A stretch of DNA of 45,642 nucleotides from Lachnospiraceae bacterium (GCA_024684215.1 JAIKXH010000071.1:1-45642), one strand, 5' to 3'; numbered from the stretch's first letter, positions 23,976 to 32,796 are shown. The notes: generated from the letters alone by a model not told the origin. Numbers and translations: made by a program.

Positions 23976-24994
23976 AAGGAAAATATATAGCACTGATCGT
24001 GGCAGGCTCGATTATGCTTGCGGGAGCCGGAATGGCTGTAGGTGCAATGGCGATGTCATCATTTAATTTTGATAAGATAATGAGTGTGGGAGAAGAAAAG
24101 ATGCTTGAGAGAACGGTTGAGATTAACGAGAGATTTTCGGATATAAATATTAAAAATGTCAGCGTAACAATAGAGCCTGCAGGCTCTGATAAAGCAAGCG
24201 TTTATATCACCGAACTTGAGAAATACAAGATTGATGCAAAGGTGGAAAATGATGCGCTAAGCATAGTCGGCAACGATACTCGCAAATGGTATGATTACAT
24301 TTTCTCGGTTAACTGGCCCAAAGCAATCTTATACCTTCCGGAAAAAGAATACGGTGAGCTGACAGCTGATAACAATTCCGATTCAGTGAAAGTAGAGGAC
24401 GGATTAAAATTTGAAGAGGCAACTATAGATGTATCATCGGGTTCGGTAAAGTTTGATTCGGATGTTGCCGGAGATTTAAAAATAAAAGCAACAAGCGGCA
24501 GCATTAAGGTTAACGGCGTGAGCGCAGCTAATATTGAAGCTTATGCTACAAGCGGCTCAGTAAAAGCAACGGATATAAATACTGCGGATTTAGATCTTAC
24601 AGCCACAAGCGGAAGCGTTACCCTGAGCGGAACCAAAGCTTCCGAGGTTACAGCATATGCAAAAAGCGGCTCGGTAAGACTTGACGGAGTATCCGTGGAA
24701 GAGAATATAAGTACCAAAGCAACAAGTGGCAGCATTCATTATGAAAATGTTATCGCGGGCGGAAACATACTTGCCGAAACAACCAGCGGAAGCGTCAGAC
24801 TTGAGGAATGTGATGGGGCAAATCTTGACCTGAAGACCACGTCGGGGAGTATACATGCGCTTTTATTATCGGGAAAAGAAATCACCGCAAACACTTCATC
24901 CGGAAGCATCAGACTTCCCGAGGAAAATGTGGAAAAAAACGGAAAGCTTAACGCCGAAGCAACATCCGGAAGTATTACCATCAAGGTAAAATAA
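23972..24994 (+). CDS. DUF4097 beta-repeat envelope protein
   Basis: 340 residues from a GTG start in a GTGA overlap, with GGGAGG 8 bases upstream. One N-terminal membrane anchor (about 5-30), then an outside domain ending in about ten regularly spaced SGS[IV] turns (SSGSVKFD, TSGSIKVN, TSGSVKAT, TSGSVTLS, KSGSVRLD, TSGSIHYE, TSGSVRLE, TSGSIHAL, SSGSIRLP, TSGSITIK), spaced about 17-21 residues, typical of a DUF4097 right-handed beta-helix (LiaG-like adhesin fold). Likely surface-exposed partner of the DUF1700 protein. Confidence 0.92.
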   Translation: MKGKYIALIVAGSIMLAGAGMAVGAMAMSSFNFDKIMSVGEEKMLERTVEINERFSDINIKNVSVTIEPAGSDKASVYITELEKYKIDAKVENDALSIVGNDTRKWYDYIFSVNWPKAILYLPEKEYGELTADNNSDSVKVEDGLKFEEATIDVSSGSVKFDSDVAGDLKIKATSGSIKVNGVSAANIEAYATSGSVKATDINTADLDLTATSGSVTLSGTKASEVTAYAKSGSVRLDGVSVEENISTKATSGSIHYENVIAGGNILAETTSGSVRLEECDGANLDLKTTSGSIHALLLSGKEITANTSSGSIRLPEENVEKNGKLNAEATSGSITIKVK

Positions 24995-25050
24995 TTGTTA
25001 TATTCATAAACAGAGATTATTTAATAAACATATCATTTTTGTTTACTTCA

Positions 25051-25091
25051 AAATGCTACCTAAACATGTTACAATTAGGTAGCATTTTTTT
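25051..25091 (+). terminator. Intrinsic terminator of the PadR operon
   Basis: AAATGCTACCTAA (25051-25063) pairs perfectly over 13 bp with TTAGGTAGCATTT (25075-25087), followed by further T. Confidence 0.93.
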
Positions 25092-25123
25092 ATAAAATAG
25101 AATTCATATATACGGAGGTGCCA

Positions 25124-25426
25124 ATGGTTAAACATGTGATCTTGTGGACCCTTAAGGAAGAGTATTCCGAAGAGGAAAAGTTAAACATTAAAAAAGAGAT
25201 AAAGGCAGGACTCGAGGGACTTAAGGGAAAGGTTCCCGGAATTGTTGAAATAAAGGTCAATATAGATGGACTTGCGTCCTCTAATGCGGACCTTATGCTC
25301 GACTCGACATTCGAGAGCGAAGATGCGCTTAAAGCATACGCGGTTCATCCGGATCATGTGGCTGTTGCCGATTCCAAAGTAAGACCTTATACAAAACTCA
25401 GAAGCTGTCTTGATTACGTAGTATAA
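25124..25426 (+). CDS. Dabb (stress-responsive alpha/beta barrel) domain protein
   Basis: 100 residues from the ATG at 25124, with CGGAGGTG 4-5 bases upstream (a GTG at 25118 is part of that ribosome site). MVKHVILWTLKEE, followed by a charged helix, then VPGIVEIKVNIDG, DLMLDSTFESEDALKAYAVHPDH and VRPYTKLRSCLDYVV, is the full Dabb domain (PF07876), a ferredoxin-like dimeric barrel. Function in bacteria is poorly defined; some relatives act in stress or polyketide chemistry. Single gene between terminators. Confidence 0.92.
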   Translation: MVKHVILWTLKEEYSEEEKLNIKKEIKAGLEGLKGKVPGIVEIKVNIDGLASSNADLMLDSTFESEDALKAYAVHPDHVAVADSKVRPYTKLRSCLDYVV

Positions 25427-25450
25427 ACAAAACGTAAATGCAACACTGAT

Positions 25451-25484
25451 AAAAAAGGAGAGGTTCCTTTATGGGACCTCTCCT
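25451..25484 (-). terminator. Intrinsic terminator, mainly for the chemoreceptor gene
   Basis: GGAGAGGT (25457-25464) pairs with ACCTCTCC (25476-25483). Six A on the left give a U run on the minus strand; TTTGTTTTAT on the right allows weaker + strand use for the Dabb gene. Confidence 0.88.
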
Positions 25485-25538
25485 GATTTGTTTTATATTA
25501 TGATTTAATTAGTTTAAAGACGTTAGATTCTACTTAGA

Positions 25539-27215
25539 TTACTTCAATTCGAAGTGATTGATCATATCCTTGAGTGAATCTGCATGTTCGCTCATCTCAT
25601 AGCTGAGTGCGAGCGATTCCTCAGATGTAGCTGCATTGTTGTGACCTTCCTCGGCAATTCTGTCGATGTTTACGGAGAGATCCTGGACGGAACGTGACTG
25701 GCTCGTGGAGGCATCTGCTATCTGCTTTACCTGATCACGGATTCCTTCAACCTGTTTAACCATGATATCAAGCTCGTCTGCGGTTGCGTGTGCGATATCG
25801 ATACCCTGTTTAACCGTGCGAATCGATTCGTTGATAAGGTCTGCGGTATTGGATGCGGCATCTACTGTCTGACCTGCAAGCTGTGATACTTCGGAAGCGA
25901 CAACAGCAAAGCCGCGTCCTGCTTCACCGGCTCTGGCAGCCTCAATTGATGCATTGAGAGACAGCAGGTTTGTCTGATCGGCGATGTTGTTTATTGTGTC
26001 AATGATATTGCTTATCTGCTCGGATGAAGCTGATATAGCGTTCATCGCTTCAACAACTTCTTCCATCTTTTTATTTCCGAGGATAATGCTGTCAACGACG
26101 CTGTCCACATCCTTGGAGATATTTTCGGCATCCGTGGAATTGCCGGATATTTCCTCGCTGATGGTACCTACCTGTTTTGAAAGGTCAAATACGATGTTTG
26201 CCTGTGTGGTTGTGGTGTCGGCAAGATTTCGTCCTGCATCTGCAAGCTGTCCAGCACCTGCGGAAACCATTCCGGATACTTCCACAATCTCACGCATGGA
26301 ATCAGAGATTTTAAGCGAGAAGCTTTCGATTGCTTCCTGAATAGATTTGAAATCTCCCTCAAAATCTTTCTCAAAACTGATATTGAAGTTTCCGTCGGCC
26401 ATTGTCGACATGACTTCGCTGATTTTGTCGATATAGCTTGAAAGAGAGATTATTGCGTGGCGAAGCTGCCCGGCAACTTCTCCGATCTCATTATCCTTAT
26501 CGTAATTGATCTCGGCATGAACATTTCCTTTTGCAATCTCAACTGTGGCATCCTTCAAAATCTGCAGATCATCCTCGATGCCGGAGATAAGCTTTTTGTT
26601 TCTGATTTGGCTTACAACAATGATTACTGCGCATGCTATTGCAAGGACAACGACAGCGACTATCGAGAGAATCATGGTTGACCGGAATTTTCCGGCAGCT
26701 GCAGCATCGGCGCGCTCACCTGTTGCGTCCAATAAATCTGCCAATACTTCCGATACTTCATTCAGACGATTGTTGTAGAAATCAAGGGCTGCGGCCTGAT
26801 CACCCGAGTCTACCAGTTCAAGCATTTCGAAGGATGCGGTTTCTACGTCATTCCATGCTGCTTTAAGCTGATTTCCGAGGGCCTCGTCATTGAGGTTTTT
26901 GGAAATGGTGGAGAAATAGTTGGAAATTTTTTTAAATCGTCCTTCAAGGTCGGCCGCCTGGTCTGCGGTTACTGCGGGATCGTTTGAAGCCTGTGCAAAA
27001 AGTAGTCTTTTGTTGATGGTCTGGACATCCTTACGGATTTCCATCTGGTATTTTTCGGTTACATACTGGACATTGTAGAAATTGTAGAAATTAAGACCGA
27101 TTAAAACTAAAAAAACAAGTACAAGAACGGAGAGACCGATTATCATTCGGTTTGTAAAGCCTGACATTTTGTGCAGAGACTTTGCTATAGTCTCATTTTG
27201 GTTTTTTACTGCCAT
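25539..27215 (-). CDS. Methyl-accepting chemotaxis protein
   Basis: 558 residues from the ATG at 27215, which sits 8 bases after AGGAGG; a TTG two codons earlier is too close to it. Membrane segment (about 24-42), helical outside sensor (about 45-180, four-helix-bundle type), second membrane segment (about 184-205), HAMP (about 208-260), then the signalling domain with the invariant hairpin tip [20 protein letters not shown] and [15 protein letters not shown]. It clusters at the pole and controls CheA; the ligand is unknown. No C-terminal CheR-binding pentapeptide is visible. Monocistronic. Confidence 0.96.
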   Translation of the reverse strand: MAVKNQNETIAKSLHKMSGFTNRMIIGLSVLVLVFLVLIGLNFYNFYNVQYVTEKYQMEIRKDVQTINKRLLFAQASNDPAVTADQAADLEGRFKKISNYFSTISKNLNDEALGNQLKAAWNDVETASFEMLELVDSGDQAAALDFYNNRLNEVSEVLADLLDATGERADAAAAGKFRSTMILSIVAVVVLAIACAVIIVVSQIRNKKLISGIEDDLQILKDATVEIAKGNVHAEINYDKDNEIGEVAGQLRHAIISLSSYIDKISEVMSTMADGNFNISFEKDFEGDFKSIQEAIESFSLKISDSMREIVEVSGMVSAGAGQLADAGRNLADTTTTQANIVFDLSKQVGTISEEISGNSTDAENISKDVDSVVDSIILGNKKMEEVVEAMNAISASSEQISNIIDTINNIADQTNLLSLNASIEAARAGEAGRGFAVVASEVSQLAGQTVDAASNTADLINESIRTVKQGIDIAHATADELDIMVKQVEGIRDQVKQIADASTSQSRSVQDLSVNIDRIAEEGHNNAATSEESLALSYEMSEHADSLKDMINHFELK

Positions 27216-27248
27216 GGACAAGTCCTCCTATAGAATTGTAATATCAAA

Positions 27249-27278
27249 ATTATAATATATGTTGCATACATAAGGCAA
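27249..27278 (-). promoter_or_regulatory. Promoter of the chemoreceptor gene
   Basis: On the minus strand TTGCCT (27278-27273), 18-base spacer, TATAAT (27254-27249). This is a SigA-type site; no flagellar sigma-28 type (TAAA-N15-GCCGATAT) box was seen. Confidence 0.6.
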
Positions 27279-27388
27279 ACAATACATGTAAAGTTTATAC
27301 AAAATTAATGGAATTGATGGCAAAAAGCTAAAATTCAGGGATAAAAAGCATTAAAACACGTTATGAGTAAAATTCATAATTTGTTCGA

Positions 27389-27418
27389 TTGACATATCAG
27401 AACAAATGTTCGTATAAT
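27389..27418 (+). promoter_or_regulatory. SOS promoter with LexA box
   Basis: TTGACA (27389-27394), 18-base spacer, TATAAT (27413-27418). AGAACAAATGTTCG (27399-27412) fills the spacer and matches the Firmicutes LexA/DinR box CGAAC-N4-GTTCG at all but the first base. LexA bound here would block RNA polymerase, so the polymerase-YolD operon should be DNA-damage inducible. Confidence 0.88.
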
Positions 27419-27472
27419 GTGTCTACATTATTTCCATGGAATGCAAAACCGGACTTAAAGGGGGCATAAAAT

Positions 27473-28969
27473 GTGGATCGTGTTTACATTGCGATAGACT
27501 TAAAATCATTCTATGCATCGGTGGAATGCGTGGACAGGGGGTTAGACCCGCTTACGACCAATCTGGTGGTGGCTGATGCGGAGCGTACGGACAAGACGAT
27601 ATGTCTGGCGGTTTCGCCGGGGTTAAAAAGCTATGGTGTACCGGGCAGGCCCAGGCTTTTTGAGGTTATAGCAAAGGTTAGAGATATCAACGCGGAGAGA
27701 CGATTTAGAGCTCCGGGTCGCAGATTTATCGGGAAATCCATATATACCGAAGAACTTAATTTAAATCCCTCACTTGAGCTGAGTTATATTTGTGCGGTGC
27801 CGCGTATGGCGCTCTATATGAAGTACAGTACGGAGGTTTACCGTATATATTTAAAGTATATAGCGCCGGAGGACATTCTCGTATATTCCTGTGACGAGGT
27901 ATTTATGGATGTGTCAACATATCTCAACTTATACAAATGCTCCGCACACGAGCTTGCTATGCGTATGATAAGGGATGTACTGGGGAAAACGGGTATAACC
28001 GCTACTGCCGGTATAGGTACAAATATGTTTCTGTGCAAGGTGGCGATGGATATAGTCGCAAAGAAAATGCCTGCCGACAGTGACGGAGTCCGTATTGCAG
28101 AGCTTGATGAGAGAAGCTTTAGAGAAAAGCTGTGGGGCCACAGACCTATCACGGATTTCTGGCGTGTAGGAGGAGGAACCGCAAGGCGTCTTGAGAGACT
28201 CGGACTGTATACCATGGGTGATATTGCGGGTTTCTCTGAAATATGTGAAAATAATTTATATAAAACTTTCGGTATAAATGCAGAGCTGTTGATAGACCAT
28301 GCATGGGGCTGGGAACCGTGTACCATAGACTGTGTTAAGGAATACAAGCCTGTTACGAACAGCATTTCTTCGGGACAGGTTTTGACCAGACCGTACAGCT
28401 ATTCGGAGACTGCGGTTATTGTGAGAGAGATGATAGAGCTGCTCACGCTGGACCTTGTGAAAAAGGATGTGGTGACGAGCAAGCTTACGCTAACCATAGG
28501 TTATGAATCGTTAAAGGACCCGGAGGATATTAGAAAATATATTGGAGAGCTTGGGATTGATATGTACGGGCGACCTACGCCAAAGCATTCCCACGGAACG
28601 GTTAATCTTTTTTATAAGACATCCTCCACTAAACTTTTATCACAGGCGGTTATGTACCTATACGAAATGATTGCCAATCCTGATTTAAAGGTCAGAAGAG
28701 TAAACATTACGGCCTGCGATATTGTCCCTGAGAAAGATATATATGGGAAAAAAGAGTATGAGCAGTTAAGCCTGTTTGTGGACTATGATGAACTTGAAAG
28801 AAAACGAGCTGCCGAGGAAAACGCGAGAAAAAAAGAAAAGGCACTTCAGCTGGCAACTCTTTCTTTAAAGCAAAGGTACGGTAAAAATGCAATTTTAAAG
28901 GGAACAAATTTTTTGGAGGGCGCAACGACGATTGTGCGTAATAATCAGATAGGAGGACACAGAGCGTGA
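27473..28969 (+). CDS. Y-family DNA polymerase (UvrX/UmuC-like), copy 1
   Basis: 498 residues from a GTG start with AAGGGGG about 8 bases upstream. Catalytic-core motifs are AIDLKSFYASVECVDRG (first acidic residue and steric-gate region) and YSCDEVFMDV (second acidic pair); TGITATAGIGTNMFLCKVAMD is the palm/thumb helix-hairpin region. QLSLF at 431-435 is a beta-clamp binding motif. The C-terminus ends NNQIGGHRA. It carries out translesion synthesis after DNA damage. It is linked by a GTGA overlap to a YolD-like gene and preceded by a LexA box. A paralogue of the same length lies at 33996. Confidence 0.94.
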   Translation: MDRVYIAIDLKSFYASVECVDRGLDPLTTNLVVADAERTDKTICLAVSPGLKSYGVPGRPRLFEVIAKVRDINAERRFRAPGRRFIGKSIYTEELNLNPSLELSYICAVPRMALYMKYSTEVYRIYLKYIAPEDILVYSCDEVFMDVSTYLNLYKCSAHELAMRMIRDVLGKTGITATAGIGTNMFLCKVAMDIVAKKMPADSDGVRIAELDERSFREKLWGHRPITDFWRVGGGTARRLERLGLYTMGDIAGFSEICENNLYKTFGINAELLIDHAWGWEPCTIDCVKEYKPVTNSISSGQVLTRPYSYSETAVIVREMIELLTLDLVKKDVVTSKLTLTIGYESLKDPEDIRKYIGELGIDMYGRPTPKHSHGTVNLFYKTSSTKLLSQAVMYLYEMIANPDLKVRRVNITACDIVPEKDIYGKKEYEQLSLFVDYDELERKRAAEENARKKEKALQLATLSLKQRYGKNAILKGTNFLEGATTIVRNNQIGGHRA

Positions 28970-29382
28970 GCGGCAAATATGACGATATAATTGACCATCC
29001 GCATTATCAGTCTAAAACGAGACCGCATATGAGTATGATAAACCGCGCGGCGCAGTTTTCTCCCTTTGCCGCGCTTACCGGATACGGAGAGGCTGTTTCT
29101 GAAACGGAGCGACTGACCGATGAGAGGATTGTTTTGGATGATTCTGTTGCGGAGGATATAAATAGAAAACTCCTGGAAATCGAGTCTTCGATCTCCGAGG
29201 AGCCCTATGTTACCCTCACTTATTTCGTCGAAGACGTTTTAAAGGAGGGAGGCCGGTATCTGTATGTTACCGACAATGTCGTCAAGATTGATAGGTATAA
29301 TAGAATTGTTTATATGAAGGAAGGTTCTAAAATTTCCATTGACGACATATTTGATATTGAGCTTTTAAAAAGCCGTGAATAA
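28966..29382 (+). CDS. YolD-like protein
   Basis: 138 residues from a GTG overlapping the polymerase stop (GTGA). KTRPHMSMINRAAQFSPFAAL is the YolD N-terminal signature and LTYFVEDVLKEGGRYLYVTD with GSKISIDDIFDI the C-terminal half. YolD proteins are the Gram-positive partners of UvrX-type polymerases and are proposed to play a UmuD-like role. Expected to be induced with the polymerase from the LexA-controlled promoter. Confidence 0.9.
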   Translation: MSGKYDDIIDHPHYQSKTRPHMSMINRAAQFSPFAALTGYGEAVSETERLTDERIVLDDSVAEDINRKLLEIESSISEEPYVTLTYFVEDVLKEGGRYLYVTDNVVKIDRYNRIVYMKEGSKISIDDIFDIELLKSRE

Positions 29383-29391
29383 CTATAAACC

Positions 29392-29422
29392 CGGTGGTAA
29401 CAACCGAGTCAAACATTTTTTT
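29392..29422 (+). terminator. Weak terminator after the YolD-like gene
   Basis: CGGTGG/CAACCG type stem (29392-29406, one mismatch) followed ten bases later by seven T (29416-29422). The gap before the T run makes it doubtful. Confidence 0.35.
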
Positions 29423-29448
29423 ACAAATTAGAGGAAATGGATTAAAAT
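29420..29448 (+). promoter_or_regulatory. Promoter of the DUF697 GTPase gene
   Basis: TTTACA (29420-29425), 17-base spacer, TAAAAT (29443-29448), about 80 bases before the start codon. Confidence 0.55.
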
Positions 29449-29528
29449 TGAAGACAAGGCTACATGATTTAGGCATACAAGAATCGAGCAGATGATCTAT
29501 ATTGTCTTAAAATGGAGGCGTCCGGATT

Positions 29529-30716
29529 ATGAACAGTTTTTATCAGACGGATATAGCGGCAAACATTATGGAAGCTATTGCTAAGGAGAAAAAGGATATG
29601 AAGGTTTTAAACGTCATGCTTCTCGGAAAAACCGGTGTCGGAAAAAGTACCCTTATCAATAACCTGTTTAATGAAAGACTTGCCGAAACCGGTATAGGAA
29701 AGCCGGTTACTCAGGATATAAGAAGATACGAAAAGGAGGGCTTTCCTCTTGTTGTTTACGATACTCCGGGATTTGAACTCGGAGGCGAGAATGCCATGAA
29801 CAGGCTCCTTGACTCTGTAAATTCTGAGATCAAAAAGGGATACAAAAGCTTCGATATAGAAAAGAGCATTCACTGCATTTTATATTGTGTAAGTGCCACC
29901 TCTCACCGCTTTGAGGATATAGAAGTAAATTTTATAAAGAAGTTTTTGGATGAGAACAAAGACGTAAATATTCCTGTGATCATAGTTATAACTCAGGCCC
30001 TTTCAAAGAAGGATGCAAGTGAGTTAAAGAGCTGCATAGAAGCTGAAAATCTCGGTGTTACACAGGTTATACCGGTTTTGGCCGAGGATTACGAGATAGA
30101 TGAAAACACCGTTATTAAGGCTAACGGATTGGATAATCTGGCAGATGTAATTTATGAAGTGATTCCTGAGGCTCTTAAAAAGACTTACGTTGCCGTTCAA
30201 AAGGCTAGTCTCAATCTAAAGGTTAAAAAGAGTCATGCAATAGTTGTGGGAGCAGCGGCTAGCGCGGCGGCAACAGGAGCAGTACCTATTCCTATCGCGG
30301 ATGCATTTGTACTTGTGCCGGAACAGGTGGCGATGATTGCGTCTATAACCAATGTGTTCGGTTTCTCACTTGAGAAATCCGCTATTACAGCTATCGTAAG
30401 CGCTACTCTCGGAACCGCAGGTACTACGGTTGCCGGAAAAACAGTAGTTTCAAGTATATTAAAACTGATCCCCGGAGCGGGATCTGTGGCCGGCGGTGCG
30501 ATATCGGGTGCAGTTGCGGCAGCACTTACCGCAGCGCTCGGAGAGGCATATATAGGCGTCATGATGGCTGTGGCTAAGGGTAAACTTAAAATCGGAGACC
30601 TCAGTACATCAAAGGGCAAGAAATTTATCACCGATGCATTCAAAAAGGCTCTTAAGTTAAAACGAGACAGTAAGGGCGAGCCGATAGAGGACGCTAAGGA
30701 TTCGAAGAAAGAATAA
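29529..30716 (+). CDS. DUF697-type GTPase
   Basis: 395 residues; GGAGG lies about 10 bases upstream of the ATG. GTPase domain (about 20-210): P-loop LLGKTGVGKSTLIN, G3 VYDTPGFEL, and a divergent G4 where VIVITQALSKKD replaces NKxD. The C-terminal part (about 230-365) is Ala/Gly-rich with several hydrophobic helices (AIVVGAAASAAATGAVPIPI, GAGSVAGGAISGAVAAALTA), the DUF697/YcjF-like membrane-associated domain. Likely a membrane-recruited GTPase; function unknown, some relatives are linked to stress. Flanked by the polymerase-YolD operon and the Fur-CobW operon, with its own promoter. Confidence 0.85.
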   Translation: MNSFYQTDIAANIMEAIAKEKKDMKVLNVMLLGKTGVGKSTLINNLFNERLAETGIGKPVTQDIRRYEKEGFPLVVYDTPGFELGGENAMNRLLDSVNSEIKKGYKSFDIEKSIHCILYCVSATSHRFEDIEVNFIKKFLDENKDVNIPVIIVITQALSKKDASELKSCIEAENLGVTQVIPVLAEDYEIDENTVIKANGLDNLADVIYEVIPEALKKTYVAVQKASLNLKVKKSHAIVVGAAASAAATGAVPIPIADAFVLVPEQVAMIASITNVFGFSLEKSAITAIVSATLGTAGTTVAGKTVVSSILKLIPGAGSVAGGAISGAVAAALTAALGEAYIGVMMAVAKGKLKIGDLSTSKGKKFITDAFKKALKLKRDSKGEPIEDAKDSKKE

Positions 30717-30730
30717 TTATATCTAGATTA

Positions 30731-30872
30731 AAAACGGCTTCCCTCTTGACTTTTCTTATCAAAATCTGCAACATATTTGCAAAAGTTATTGACATCCTGA
30801 TTTTTGATGCTATAATATGCAACGATGTCGCAATTTGCATTTCATAAGAAAGGGAGAGAGGGAAGCTTTTTT
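30731..30872. repeat. 142-bp element with 29-bp imperfect terminal inverted repeats
   Basis: The left arm 30731-30759 and the reverse complement of the right arm 30844-30872 share 23 of 29 positions, including GCTTCCCTCT and TTTCTTAT blocks. The right arm runs into six T, so a transcript from upstream could fold a long stem and terminate. The interior holds a strong promoter and several TGCAA/TTGCA palindromes. It could be a terminator with a promoter nested in its loop or a MITE-like insertion. Confidence 0.7.
30789..30816 (+). promoter_or_regulatory. Promoter of the Fur-CobW operon
   Basis: TTGACA (30789-30794), 16-base spacer, TATAAT (30811-30816), inside the inverted-repeat element. Nearby TGCAA-CATAT-TTGCA (30767-30781) and ATGCAA...TTGCAT repeats are possible sites for the Fur-family protein. 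A transcript starting near 30823 carries only the right arm of the element. Confidence 0.75.
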
Positions 30873-30959
30873 ATATACGCCAAAATCATAAACATATTGC
30901 AAAACCACCTTAAGAGTTGCTAATATAGAGCGTGTAAAACTGAAGTTAAGGAGTTTCAT

Positions 30960-31376
30960 ATGAAGGCAGAATACAGAACTAAATCAAGATATGCAATCAT
31001 AGAATACCTGAGAGAAAATTCAGACAAGCGTTTTACCGCAAAAGACATAGCTGATGCACTTTCGGCAGATGGTTCAGATATCAACAGGTCGACCATATAT
31101 CGTAATCTGGAGAGATTATGTTTAGAAGGAAAACTTGTCAGATACAAAGAATCGGATATAAATGCAACATGCTACCAGTACTCTGAAGGACACGAAGCTT
31201 GTAATAGGCATATTCATGCGCAATGTTCATGCTGCGGAAAGATTTACCACCTTAACAATGAACTTTTTAAGAGCGCTGAAAAAAAACTTATTTCCGATTA
31301 CGGCTTATATATTGATTATGGCAAGACCGTTATAATCGGACTGTGCGAGGAATGTAAAAAAGCTTCAATCACCTAA
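30960..31376 (+). CDS. Fur-family metal-responsive repressor (Zur/PerR/Fur type)
   Basis: 138 residues; AAGGAG lies 7 bases upstream. Winged helix FTAKDIADALS...INRSTIYRNLERLCLEGKLV (about 19-58), then the dimerisation domain with the histidine-rich EACNRHIHAQCSCCGKIYHL and GLCEECKK, giving the two CxxC pairs of the structural zinc site. Which metal it senses cannot be read directly, but the partner gene 13 bases downstream is a CobW-type GTPase, so a zinc role (Zur) is the best guess. Confidence 0.92.
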   Translation: MKAEYRTKSRYAIIEYLRENSDKRFTAKDIADALSADGSDINRSTIYRNLERLCLEGKLVRYKESDINATCYQYSEGHEACNRHIHAQCSCCGKIYHLNNELFKSAEKKLISDYGLYIDYGKTVIIGLCEECKKASIT

Positions 31377-31389
31377 GATTGGAGATAAT

Positions 31390-32502
31390 ATGTCAAAAAG
31401 AGAAGTACCTGTTGTAATAATTACCGGATATTTAGGCTCCGGTAAAACTACCCTCATGCAGAATATATTAAAGCAGGAGAAGAGAAAAATCGCCCTTATA
31501 GTAAACGATATGGGCAGCGTCAATATTGATGCGGGAATCCTCAACAAAACCGGGAACAGCGTAGTTCAGGTAGAGATGGTGGAGATGCAAAACGGCTGTA
31601 TCTGTTGTACGCTTCGCGATGAATTTATCGCTCAGGTTGAAAGACTTTCGCAGGACAAGAGCATAGAGGCAATTTTTGTTGAAGCGTCCGGAATAAGCGA
31701 GCCTTCTTCCATAGCCGGAGCATTTGTAAATTATGAGGAAATGTGTCCGGAAACAAGAGTATATTTAAAAACAGTTGTTTCGGTTGTAGACGCAGACAGA
31801 ATATATCGCGAGTTTTTGCACGAACTTTCCGCTGACGAGGATGTTGAAGAAGGAGATATAATCAATCTGATAATGGATCAGATTGAGTTTTGCAACCTGA
31901 TGCTTTTAAACAAAACAGATCTGCTTACATCCGAGCAGCTTGAGGAAGTAAAGAAGGGCTTAAGGGATATTCAGCGCGTAGCGGAGATGATCCCCTGCGT
32001 TCAGGGAAATGTTGACCTTGATGTAATTTTAAATCGTGAAGATTTCGATTTTGACGAGACTGAAAGTAACAGCAGTGTGCAGAGAGCTCTGAACAATTGT
32101 GAGCATGATGATGAAAAGGCTTGTGTTGACGAGTATGGAATTTCATCGTTTGTTTTTGAGGAAAAGAAACCTTTCAACAGGGAAGCATTTAACGGACTTG
32201 TTGAGAAATATCCCGAAGCACTGATCAGAACCAAAGGTTATATTTGGTTTTCGGATGATTGGAAACATATTCAGCTATTTGAACAGGCGGGAAGGAATGC
32301 TTCTATAACAGAATTGTCAGAGTGGGTATCCGCTTGGCCCGATGAGGAACTTGAACCTATTGTTGCAGATTTTCCGGATCTTAAAGATGACTGGGATGAA
32401 ACATACGGAGACAGATGCAACCAGGTTGTGTTCATCGGAAAAGGATATGAGAAAGCTGATATTGTAAAGATGCTTTACGATTGTATTGAAGAATGTGTAT
32501 AA
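31390..32502 (+). CDS. CobW/COG0523 metallochaperone GTPase
   Basis: 370 residues with GGAG upstream of the ATG. P-loop GYLGSGKTTLMQ, the metal-binding motif GCICC (in EMQNGCICCTLRDEF), Walker B-like IFVEASGISEPS and G4 LLNKTDLL, then a CobW C-terminal domain (ALIRTKGYIWFSDDWKHIQLFEQAG). COG0523 proteins load zinc or other metals into client enzymes at the cost of GTP. An acidic/Cys/His insert (ALNNCEHDDEKACVDE) separates the two domains and could bind metal. Co-transcribed with the Fur-family gene; the unit ends at the terminator 32564-32594. Confidence 0.93.
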   Translation: MSKREVPVVIITGYLGSGKTTLMQNILKQEKRKIALIVNDMGSVNIDAGILNKTGNSVVQVEMVEMQNGCICCTLRDEFIAQVERLSQDKSIEAIFVEASGISEPSSIAGAFVNYEEMCPETRVYLKTVVSVVDADRIYREFLHELSADEDVEEGDIINLIMDQIEFCNLMLLNKTDLLTSEQLEEVKKGLRDIQRVAEMIPCVQGNVDLDVILNREDFDFDETESNSSVQRALNNCEHDDEKACVDEYGISSFVFEEKKPFNREAFNGLVEKYPEALIRTKGYIWFSDDWKHIQLFEQAGRNASITELSEWVSAWPDEELEPIVADFPDLKDDWDETYGDRCNQVVFIGKGYEKADIVKMLYDCIEECV

Positions 32503-32510
32503 GCAATAAA

Positions 32511-32545
32511 TGCGAGATGGCTGACAACTCTGTCATATTCTCGCA
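32511..32545 (+). other. Two-part hairpin after the CobW gene
   Basis: TGCGAGA (32511-32517) pairs with TCTCGCA (32539-32545); inside, TGACA (32522-32526) pairs with TGTCA (32531-32535) around an ACTC loop. No T run follows, so it is not a terminator by itself; it may stabilise the 3' end of the mRNA. Confidence 0.5.
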
Positions 32546-32563
32546 GACCATAAGGAGAGAGGG

Positions 32564-32594
32564 AAAACAGCGGGCGCGGGCCTGCTGTTTTTTT
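32564..32594 (+). terminator. Intrinsic terminator of the Fur-CobW operon
   Basis: AACAGCGGG (32566-32574) pairs with CCTGCTGTT (32581-32589), with one G-U, extended by AA/TT and followed by a T run. The following 200 bases to the M42 gene are AT-rich with a possible -10 TATAAT at 32694-32699 and no gene. Confidence 0.88.
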
Positions 32595-32796
32595 GTGTGA
32601 AATCTGAATTGAGGCCTGTTAAATCCGTATTTTATTGAAGAAATTTGTGTTTTGTTTATGGAAATTTTAGTCGATTAGTATGAGATAAAAGAGTATAATA
32701 TTTTATAGTCGGGCTTAATGTGAGGAGCCTTTGGGCCAAGCATGCGAGCGAGACTTGAATACTATGAAAACCATATACGAAAGGGATTATATATTT

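Noticed and set aside
27838-28365. Long minus-strand open frame (175 codons) inside polymerase copy 1
   Set aside because: It lies wholly within the polymerase gene, encodes no recognisable domain and has no ribosome site; it is a shadow of the + strand codon usage.
30731-30959. Riboswitch upstream of the Fur-family gene
   Set aside because: The promoter lies inside the structured region, so most of the fold is not in the gene's own transcript, and no known riboswitch core was recognised.
32731-32796. N-terminal extension of the M42 peptidase
   Set aside because: The extra residues do not match the family and the upstream starts lack ribosome sites.
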